Assembly (NCBI GenBank): GCA_902362275.1
Contig: CABIWB010000002.1
Coordinates: 1-64,000 of the forward strand
Reading direction: 5' to 3'
Origin: Coriobacteriaceae bacterium
GTDB lineage: Bacteria > Actinomycetota > Coriobacteriia > Coriobacteriales > Coriobacteriaceae
DNA: 64,000 nucleotides
This document shows, one piece after another, positions 35,502 to 42,408 of this stretch; position 1 is the stretch's first letter; the number at the start of each line of letters is the position of its first letter. The notes under the pieces were generated by a model, which saw only the letters and a program-made list of their open reading frames with translations, did not search any database and had not been told where the DNA came from. The translations under genes and the position numbers were made by a program.

Positions 35502-36582
35502 ATTTATATAGTCCATTTGCCTTTTAAGTAGTCTAAGGGTAATTGCCCATCCGACTGCTTCCGTGAAGACGAAGTCGGGCTCACCGCTGTTTGTGGAGGG
35601 GAGCATAATCGACTGTCTTGCCATCCTTGTGGCGTTGAACTTGTAGAGATAGCCATACTTGCTCTTTTGTTGCTGGATTGCGACCTTTAGGAATAGATAA
35701 ATAAACTCATTGCCCTCATTGTTCTTGAGATGAAAGCGTTTGACGTCATCAGAGAAGATGCATTCATACGGGTGATAGAACCCAAGGCAAACTCCGTTGC
35801 CGTTGTATTTCACGCCGAGGACATTGCTGTCGAGTGATGAGTTTCTATCGGCTACAAAACCGGCGATACCGTTGCTGTTGTCGAGCGCTCCGATGAATGG
35901 GCGTCTTCCGGGCTTTCGGTTTCGGGATTCTAGGCGCTTTCCAGAGTGAATGTCGAATATCTGGTTGATTGGGTATGCCTCCCAATTTCTTCTGAACAAG
36001 GAGGAAGAGTTGAGTTCGAAGTCGATTACTCTCTCTCTCGCTCTCGATGTCGGAGGTGCGCTTCATTAGGAATTCGCAGCAGTGTTCGATCTGAATCGCC
36101 TCGCGCTCGCGAATGTAGTCCTCCATGAATTGCCAATCGGGATTGCTGGACTCATCGATGGGAAGCATTACTCGTAGCAAATTGAGCCGTTTTAGGCTGA
36201 TTGACCTTCCGTGGCCGAATAGCGTTCGCTGTTTAGAAATGGATGCGGCCACGAATTGCATGGCATATCTTGAGAGGTTTCCGCTTGAGTCTCTTGGCCT
36301 TAAGTCCGTTACGTGGGTGTCGAGAGCGAACTCCATTGGTTGGTAGTATGCGAGACCCGCCCCGCCATCGCCGTCATTGTTTAGAGTGATGACGTGGCAA
36401 CGATGAAGTCTTTCGTTTGGGATAGAGACAAAAGCCTTTACGCCGTTGTCGCAGTTGCGAGCGGAAATAAGTGGAACGTCTCCGACCTGAAGAGAGGTCA
36501 TGTTTTTTTCGGTGCCGCGAGCCGGTTGAAATAAATCCGAGATTTTAAAGGGTGCCCAATCCCTGTTATTCAAATCAAACAT
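35487..36582 (-). pseudogene. Restriction-modification specificity subunit, frameshifted at a (CT)5 tract
   Basis: ATG 36582 overlaps the end of the methyltransferase gene by 8 bases. The first target-recognition half (FKISDLFQPARGTEKNMTSL...) and the second (NQIFDIHSGKRLESRNRKPG...) are in different frames. They meet at a dinucleotide run, CTCTCTCTCT at 36029-36038 (AG repeats in the coding strand). One more repeat unit would restore a continuous protein of about 365 residues through ESERERVIDFELNSSSLFRR. Two target-recognition domains and this length match the S subunit of BcgI-type systems. The tract suggests phase variation, but decay or sequencing error cannot be excluded. Confidence 0.82.
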
Positions 36583-38541
36583 CGGGGCCCTCCTCGAAGA
36601 GATAGCTACGACCATGAGAAACCATGTCTAGCTGGAATGTTAGATAATCGGCTATTGCCTTCTCGAAATCCTCTTCGGAAGGTATCTCGTCGTTGAAGTA
36701 ATAGAAGCTGTGAAGCCACTCGTCGTCGGCCTTGACGGACGAACGGACACAAAACCTCGAGGGGGCGTCTTCGTGGCCGTTCCAGACGTCTAGAAAATGT
36801 TGCCTCTTGTCCTTTGCAGAGTCGCCTTCGACGAGGCCGACATGTGCACGCACCTCGTAGCCGTCGTCTCTGAAATCGATAAATCGGCACTCTTTATCAG
36901 GATAATGAGGCTCGCCAGCGGTAAACACAGCTATGACGGGATTAGTCCCGACCCCATAGAATGTATCGGTGTTGCACGTAATAACACCTTCGAGGGTGTG
37001 ATGCTTGAGGATGGAGACCTTGAACTCCTTCTCGGCTTTGCTCTTTCCTGTCATTGATGATTGCGGAACGATGACCGCCGCTCTCGCACCTATTGTGAAA
37101 GAGTCGAGAAGACGTTCCACAAAAGATAGCTCGTATTGGCTTGGATCCGCTTTGGTTCCCTGGCTATAAGGAGGATTCATCAGCCCGACCGTTGACCCTT
37201 TGAGCTGTATTTGGGCCGGATTCTGCTTGAGGAAATCGCAGCATTCAAGGTTGCTGTTTCCGTCGCGCCTAAGAATCATTTTGCAGCCGCGACTGCAAAC
37301 ATGTTGCTTTGGAGCTCAATGCCGTGAAAGTGCGTTTTCTTAATGCCTTTGCGTTCCTGCTCGCTGGTTGCAGAAGAAAGCATGCGATGCATGGCGGCGA
37401 TGAGAAATCCCGCCGTTCCGCATGTTGGGTCAAGCACCGTATCCGAAGGCTTAACATCTACGAGCTCACACATAAGGTCGCAGATGTGCTTTGGCGTGAG
37501 CACGATGCCGAACGTTTGGCCGTCCCCGCCGGAATAGCTCATGAACTCGCCGTAAAAGCGGCCTATGAAGTCTTCTGAAGTATTCTGGTACTTGATGCTC
37601 TTGAAAACGTGCTCGTTAAGGAAGTTGGTGTAGTAGTGCAGCGGGGTCATCCCGAGGGTATCGTTGACTTCGTTCAAGTGGAAGCTTGTTTGAATAATGC
37701 CGAACTCAGCAAGAAGCTTGTTTTTCTTTACATCTGGTCCGACGTTGGAGCGCGTGAGTCTTCCGCGAATGGCGTTCATCAGCTTGTCGCCGTCGCGCAT
37801 GCCCTCGGTCTGGTCGCCGGTAAGGGAGTCGATTGAGAACCCGCCGTATTCGATTTCATCCAGAGCGAGAAGGATGCCAGCCACTACGAGGGCTTTATCT
37901 TGGTCCTTGATGGAGCCGTAGGTGCGAAGATATTCGTGGAGCTCTGCCGCATCTTTGAGAATTTGTTCGGTGGTCTTCTCGACGTCGGTTGGTTCGTCAA
38001 GAACATACCGTGTGTAGTATTCAACGATGTTGCTCGGTGAGAGCCAAGTGAACGATTCGAGGTCTGGGAGCCTCTTGTAGCCTTCTCGATCATTCACGAA
38101 CACGGGAGATATGGTGTGATGCTTGGAGTCCCCTGAAACCCCAACGGCGAAGACCTCAGTGAAAGGGCTCTTCTTTGCGATGTGCGAGGCGTAGTGATAG
38201 CCACCGTTGACGGTATAATCGGTAACGGCCTCGGTGCTCATGTCGAGGATGCCAGAATCTGTTAGCTTTTCATGTCGACTTTGGCTCGCCTTATCTTCGA
38301 TGACAAGAACAAAGCGGCCAATTTTCGAAACGTATTCAGGATAGCCAGCGTTTCCCGTTCCGCGCTTGGATGCGTCCTTGAGGGCGGTGTCGATTTCTTT
38401 GATGCTGCTCCCCTGTGATGTGAACTCAATATCACACTCGGTGAGCCTGTCGGCAACCCAAAGATCGAGTGCGGCTTCTTTCCTGGCCGTGTGAAATCCT
38501 TCGATAACGAGCTGGTGCGAATTGAATCGCGACAAAAACAC
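36575..38541 (-). pseudogene. Fused endonuclease-N6-adenine methyltransferase (BcgI-like), frameshifted at an A tract
   Basis: The two frames together encode about 655 residues. The first 120 residues include PEYVSKIGRFVLVIEDKASQ, a PD-(D/E)XK-like nuclease signature. The methyltransferase has the SAM motif LDPTCGTAGFLIAAM (about 355) and the catalytic NPPYS in the second frame. The frames meet at AAAA (37279-37282), where one missing A gives the stop in AAATGA and a restart ATG overlapping it (ATGA). The downstream part could thus be made by reinitiation as a separate 234-residue polypeptide. A fused R-M polypeptide of this size with a separate S subunit resembles the type IIB enzyme BcgI (A subunit about 640 residues). 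GTG 38541 is the likely start. No separate hsdR is present. Confidence 0.78.
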
Positions 38542-39036
38542 TCAACAGTTTAACCTCCGGCTATAGAGCAAAGGAAAACTACTTCCAATCGGAATTATCG
38601 AACGGTAGCGATTCGGGGTTATTGCGTAGCAATCGGCCACGCGTCGCTCTTGCTGCGGCTCCCTGGCAACGCTCCCCAGGGTCGCGTTTCGTCTGCCTCC
38701 GCTCACGCCGGCCCCGCCCGCCGAACGGCTTCGCTCGATGGCTCCCAGTAGCCGCCATCGCTCCGCCGTGGTCGCCGGGCGGGGCCTCTCGCGCCGGGTC
38801 GCCGAGCGCCGTCGTGCGATGCTCTCCATCGATCGCGTCTTCTTGGCGTCGGCTCAACTGGCGCTCACCTGCCTGGGCTCGCGTTGCCTGGCCAACCGGC
38901 TCGCTCCAGGCGGGCAACCGCGACGCGCACGCGGGCGCTCTCCGAGCGCTCGGTCTGTCCCTTGCAGGCCATGTCGCGCTCGGCCAATTCGGACCGTCGA
39001 CACCCGCGTCACCAATTTCCCCGCGGGGGGGGAGTT
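38542..39036. other. GC-rich structured block of unknown origin
   Basis: About 500 bp between the restriction genes and the decayed att copy. From about 38636 it is far richer in GC than the restriction genes and contains nested inverted repeats, for example GGCCCCGCCCG near 38712 with CGGGCGGGGCC near 38776, and CGATGGC/GCCATCG inside them. Several ORFs cross it on both strands, all arginine/alanine-rich as expected from composition alone. I cannot assign it to a gene or a known RNA. Confidence 0.4.
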
Positions 39037-39078
39037 TTCGAATCCGCCCGGGGCACCAGAGATTTATCGAGCTCGGTA
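39037..39078 (+). repeat. Decayed third att copy
   Basis: It matches the T-arm and CCA end of tRNA-Arg plus about 20 bp of the flank found after the right att copy (agagatt-atcgagc-cggta). The match has one missing G and two substitutions. The flank resembles the right end, not the sequence directly after the tRNA. Confidence 0.8.
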
Positions 39079-39275
39079 CCGCAACGGCGACACGCCTTGC
39101 TAGTTTAGGAAAGCTCGTCGTCGGTGCCCTAACGCACTGCCGTTTAGCGCCGATTCTGCCATGCCCGCACTCTTCGCGAGGGTGAGGAGCGTGAATTGAT
39201 CGGAGAGTGCCAACCACTCTGATAAAACTGTCCTCGCTGTCGGCAGCCCTCGTGCCGGGCAGAGCCCTCCATCCG

Positions 39276-39416
39276 ATGGGAGGTGATGCCCAGACCGATT
39301 TCACCGAGCTCGTGAAGCTCCTGACCGCTATGGTCTCGCTCCTCACGGCCCTTGTCGGCCTTTCCAAGGCACTCAAGCAGGGTTCGAAGCCCAAAAAGAA
39401 AGGCCACCGTCGCTAA
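39276..39416 (+). CDS. Small amphipathic membrane peptide with basic tail
   Basis: About 46 residues if started at ATG 39276; a GTG at 39207 would give 69. It has one hydrophobic helix (FTELVKLLTAMVSLLTALVG) followed by a strongly basic tail (KALKQGSKPKKKGHRR). This is the build of holin-like or type I toxin peptides found on mobile elements. The start is unclear because no well-placed ribosome binding site precedes ATG 39276; GGAGGTG lies just inside the frame. A convergent mini-ORF overlaps its 3' end. The function is inferred from shape only. Confidence 0.5.
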   Translation: MGGDAQTDFTELVKLLTAMVSLLTALVGLSKALKQGSKPKKKGHRR

Positions 39417-39487
39417 GACGATGACCTAACTTCGTTAAGCAACGGCTCTGCCCAGCTCATCACAACTTTGGCTGCCGTCGGCATCAT
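39413..39487 (-). CDS. Convergent 24-codon mini-ORF with a perfect ribosome binding site
   Basis: ATG 39487 is preceded on the minus strand by TCAGGAGGGT at ideal spacing. The peptide would be MMPTAAKVVMSWAEPLLNEV plus four residues. Its last codons overlap the end of the amphipathic peptide gene tail to tail. It may be a real micropeptide or the start of an antisense transcript that pairs with the 3' end of the peptide mRNA. Confidence 0.35.
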   Translation of the reverse strand: MMPTAAKVVMSWAEPLLNEVRSSS

Positions 39488-39598
39488 TTTACCCTCCTGA
39501 CGAGGAATTCGTCCATATTTCAAAAATCAAATTGTGCCCGCGTTGTCATCCTGCTATCGAAGCCTTGATTCTCATTTTCATTGCAACACCCTCAGGAC

Positions 39599-39901
39599 TC
39601 AGCGCAACGCGTTGCGCTCGGTGTCCCTATTTTCATGAAAGACCCAGCAGTAGGACGCAAGCAAATTGGGCGTTTTGGTTTTAGAGATCGTGCCAGAGGA
39701 GTTGATTTCAGCCGGCTTGGCTCGCATTGCAGCCTTTGCTTCTGTCTTAGTCTTGCAGTGAACCGTATAAGTTGGGGATCGTTTATAGCGCCCCGTCTTA
39801 GGGTCCTTGATCCCAAGTAAGAAATAATAGCGGTAGGTGTTAGGCGACCTCTTGTCTTTCCAACACGTGCCTCTTCCGCTAATGAGTGGCTGTTCTGACA
39901 T
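39599..39901 (-). pseudogene. Tyrosine integrase remnant (N-terminal arm-binding domain only)
   Basis: The first 65 or so residues (TYRYYFLLGIKDPKTGRYKR, then PTYTVHCKTKTEAKAAMR) match the N-terminal DNA-arm-binding domain of phage-type tyrosine integrases, which are about 380-420 residues long. After that the sequence runs on for 35 residues and stops; the core-binding and catalytic domains with the R-H-R-Y residues are missing. It lies about 190 bp from the right att copy, the normal place for an integrase gene. It explains how the island arrived and why it is probably immobile now. Bases 39417-39598 hold only the convergent mini-ORF. Confidence 0.8.
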
Positions 39902-40092
39902 CTTTGCACCCCGTTTCTTTGAACAGCTTTCAACAATTCATTGAGTGCAGTTTAGCTAAAGCTGTTGGTAATATGTTTGTCAAAGCGTAGGCGCAGCTAC
40001 CGGAGTTAAAAGACACAAACTGCTATGTCTATCTGCGGTTATATGGTGTTCAATGATGCTTGATGAATAGTAGGGGGTAGCATTAAATCATA

Positions 40093-40139
40093 TCTCCTAA
40101 AGCGGGTGTCGACGGTTCGAATCCGCCCGGGGGCACCAG
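40093..40139 (+). repeat. Right attachment repeat (attR)
   Basis: Identical over 47 bp to 35124-35170. It contains only the 3' part of the tRNA, so it is not a second tRNA gene. Confidence 0.93.
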
Positions 40140-40150
40140 AGATTGATCGA

Positions 40151-40177
40151 GCCCGGTACACCGCCACGGTGCCGGGC
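40151..40177 (+). terminator. Displaced original tRNA-Arg terminator
   Basis: GCCCGG (40151-40156) pairs with CCGGGC (40172-40177), extended by weaker pairs, and is followed by CCTTCTGTTT. Its distance from the att repeat matches a tRNA terminator in the uninterrupted chromosome. Confidence 0.65.
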
Positions 40178-40207
40178 CCTTCTGTTTCATGCCATGTCAA
40201 AAACGAA

Positions 40208-40238
40208 GCGCCCGCTTACTGGGGGAGCAAGCGGGCGC
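40208..40238 (-). terminator. Intrinsic terminator of the pknB operon
   Basis: A perfect 10-bp stem (40208-40217 with 40229-40238), with TTCGTTTTT following on the minus strand. It lies 50 bp after the kinase stop. Confidence 0.88.
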
Positions 40239-40290
40239 CTGTGAGCGAATATGTTTGCGGCGAGAGCCGTAATGAGCGGTGGGGTGGCGA

Positions 40291-42276
40291 CTAGTTGGTC
40301 GTACCGGAATCGTCGCCCGTGCTCGTGCCCGAGCCAGAGCCCGAACCCGAGCCAGAGCCCGAACCCGAGCCAGAAAGTGCGACCGTCAGCGTAATCGTGC
40401 TGTCGGTGGACTGCTTGCCGGTGGGGGAGACTCCCGTAACGGTGGCATCCTCGTTACCGCTTACGGGATTGCCGTTCTGGTCACAGAAGCCAATGTTATA
40501 GAAACCGGCGTTGTTGAGCGTGGTAACGGCGACGGAAATGCTCTTGCCGTACAGGTTGCCCGGAACACTGGCCTTGCCGGACTTCTTGGCAATGACGACG
40601 GTAATCGTGGCGCCGGGCTTCTGCTTGCCGCTGGGGTTCCAGCTGATCACGGTGCCCTCGGTAACCGAGTCGTTCTCCTGGTAGCTCACGTCGACGCCAA
40701 AGCCTGCCATATCGAGGGCGTTGCGCGCCTGGGCCTCGGTCATGTCGGTTAGGTCGGGGACGGACGTGGTATCCGGGCCGCCCGAGACCTTGTACGAGAT
40801 GGTCGTGCCTTTCTCGACTTCCTTACCGGCTTCGGTGCCCTGCTCAAAGACCTGGCCCTCATCGGCCTCGTTGGCCTCCTCGGAGGCGTTGCCCTTCAGG
40901 CCAACGCTTGCCAGCGCGGCTTCTGCCTGGTCCTTGGTCAGGCCGACAAGCTGGGGAACCTCAACCTTTTCGGAGGGCTTGGGGCCCTTGGAGATTACCA
41001 GGTTCACCTTGGTGCCCTTGGCCTTCTTGGTGTTGCCGTTGGGCGTCTGCTCGGCGACCTTGCCCTCGTCGACATCGTCGTTGTAGCTTTGGTCGATGGT
41101 GCCGACCTCGAGGCCGGCTTCCTTGATCAGCTTGACGGCAGTCTGCTGGTCCTTGCCCAGCACGTCGGGCACGGTGACCTGCTCGCCGCCAAAGAGTCCT
41201 GTGGCAAAGGCCACCACGATGCCGATGACGGCAACGGCTGCCACCACGGCGGCGATGATCTTGTTCTTGTTGGATTTGGGTTTTTCGACCTCGTAGGAGC
41301 CGGTGGAGCCCGAAACCGAGCTACGGGCGGTATTCTGGCCGCTCACGCCCGAGACGGGACGCACCATGGCGCGCGTCTGATCGGAAAGCTCGCGAGTCTT
41401 GGTGGCGCCCAGCTCGCCGGGGGCACCGATGATGCGCGTGGGCTCCGAGACGTTGACGGCACGGCCCGACAGGTAGCTGTTGAGCACCTGACGCAGCTCG
41501 TCGGCGGTCTGGAAGCGGTTTTCCGGGTCCTTCTCCATGCACTTGAGGATGATGCGCTCAAGGTCGGCGTCGACACCGGAGTTGATCTGGCTCGGCGGAA
41601 TAGGCAGCTCGTTGACCTGTTTGAGTGCGACCGAGATGGCATCGTCACCGTCAAAGGGAACGCGGCCGGTGGCGCACTCATACATCACGACGCCCAGCGA
41701 GTAGATATCCGAGGTGGGGCCGAGGTCCTGACCGCGGGTCTGCTCGGGGCTGACGTAGTGGGCGGTTCCCAGCACGTTGTTGTCTTGCGTGAGGTGGCTG
41801 TTCTTGGCGCGCGCGATGCCAAAGTCCATCACCTTGATGTTGCCGTCGGGCAGCACCATGATGTTCTGCGGCTTAATGTCGCGGTGGATGATTTCGTGCT
41901 TGTGGGCGACCGAAAGCGCGGAGCTGATCTGCGAGCCGATCTGGGCGACCTTCTTGGGGTCGAGGGCGCCGTGGCTCTTGATGCCGCTCTTAAGGTCGGT
42001 GCCGCGCAGGTACTCCATGACGATGTAATAGGTGTCGCCGTCCTTGCCCCAATCGTAGACGCCCACGATATAGGGGGAGGAGAGACCGGCTGCTGCCTGG
42101 GCCTCCTGCTTAAAGCGTGCGGCGAAGGTTGCGTCGCCAGCATACTGCGGCAGCATGATCTTGACGGCAACCGTGCGGTCGAGGACCTGGTCCTGTGCAC
42201 GGTAGACGGTCGCCATGCCGCCTGTTCCCACCTTATCCTTGAGGAGGTATCTTCCCCCGAGGACCCTCTGTTCCAT
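40291..42276 (-). CDS. pknB: PASTA-domain Ser/Thr protein kinase (PknB/PrkC type)
   Basis: A 661-residue membrane kinase that senses cell-wall material through external PASTA repeats and phosphorylates division and wall-synthesis proteins. The cytoplasmic kinase domain (about 8-270) has GTGGMATVY, VAVKIML, catalytic HRDIKPQNIM and DFGIA. One membrane segment lies near 336-361. At least three PASTA repeats follow (VTVPDVLG, VEVPQLVG, TSVPDLTD), with a fourth weaker one (ASVPGNLYG), and a tail of Ser-Gly repeats. ATG 42276 has AGGAG upstream. It is the last gene of the envelope signalling operon, 132 bp after the SEDS-transpeptidase gene. Confidence 0.96.
   Translation of the reverse strand: MEQRVLGGRYLLKDKVGTGGMATVYRAQDQVLDRTVAVKIMLPQYAGDATFAARFKQEAQAAAGLSSPYIVGVYDWGKDGDTYYIVMEYLRGTDLKSGIKSHGALDPKKVAQIGSQISSALSVAHKHEIIHRDIKPQNIMVLPDGNIKVMDFGIARAKNSHLTQDNNVLGTAHYVSPEQTRGQDLGPTSDIYSLGVVMYECATGRVPFDGDDAISVALKQVNELPIPPSQINSGVDADLERIILKCMEKDPENRFQTADELRQVLNSYLSGRAVNVSEPTRIIGAPGELGATKTRELSDQTRAMVRPVSGVSGQNTARSSVSGSTGSYEVEKPKSNKNKIIAAVVAAVAVIGIVVAFATGLFGGEQVTVPDVLGKDQQTAVKLIKEAGLEVGTIDQSYNDDVDEGKVAEQTPNGNTKKAKGTKVNLVISKGPKPSEKVEVPQLVGLTKDQAEAALASVGLKGNASEEANEADEGQVFEQGTEAGKEVEKGTTISYKVSGGPDTTSVPDLTDMTEAQARNALDMAGFGVDVSYQENDSVTEGTVISWNPSGKQKPGATITVVIAKKSGKASVPGNLYGKSISVAVTTLNNAGFYNIGFCDQNGNPVSGNEDATVTGVSPTGKQSTDSTITLTVALSGSGSGSGSGSGSGSGTSTGDDSGTTN
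40331..40375. repeat. 18-bp tandem repeat encoding Ser-Gly tail of PknB
   Basis: Two exact 18-bp copies (40331-40348, 40349-40366) and a partial third encode (SG)n near the kinase C-terminus. Such in-frame repeats can change in number and vary the tail length. Confidence 0.8.
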
Positions 42277-42408
42277 TCCTGCTCCTAACATAACTATTCG
42301 CTCAACGATGTGTGTAGTACCTACGATGTGGCCGCTGGGGCCGTGTGGCGTGTTGCCGCTAACTCTTCGGTCGCGGCGCGTCTCGGGTGTCCGATTCGAT
42401 CATGGGCA

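Larger units (their letters stand above)
35171..40139. mobile_element. Genomic island integrated in tRNA-Arg(CCT)
   Basis: About 5 kb between identical 47-bp tRNA-derived repeats. It holds a two-gene restriction-modification system (36.6-38.5 kb and 35.5-36.6 kb), a GC-rich non-coding block (38.6-39.05 kb), a decayed third att copy (39037-39078), a small hydrophobic peptide gene and an integrase remnant. The third att copy implies two successive insertions. The integrase is broken, so the island is probably fixed. Bases 35214-35472 contain small inverted repeats but no gene. Confidence 0.9.

Noticed and set aside
38579..39394. 271-codon minus-strand ORF in the island
   Set aside because: Crosses the att remnant and the self-complementary GC-rich block; Arg/Ala-rich translation typical of non-coding GC-rich DNA.
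40093..40139. Second tRNA-Arg gene
   Set aside because: Only the 3' half is present; there is no acceptor 5' strand or D arm. It is an att duplicate.
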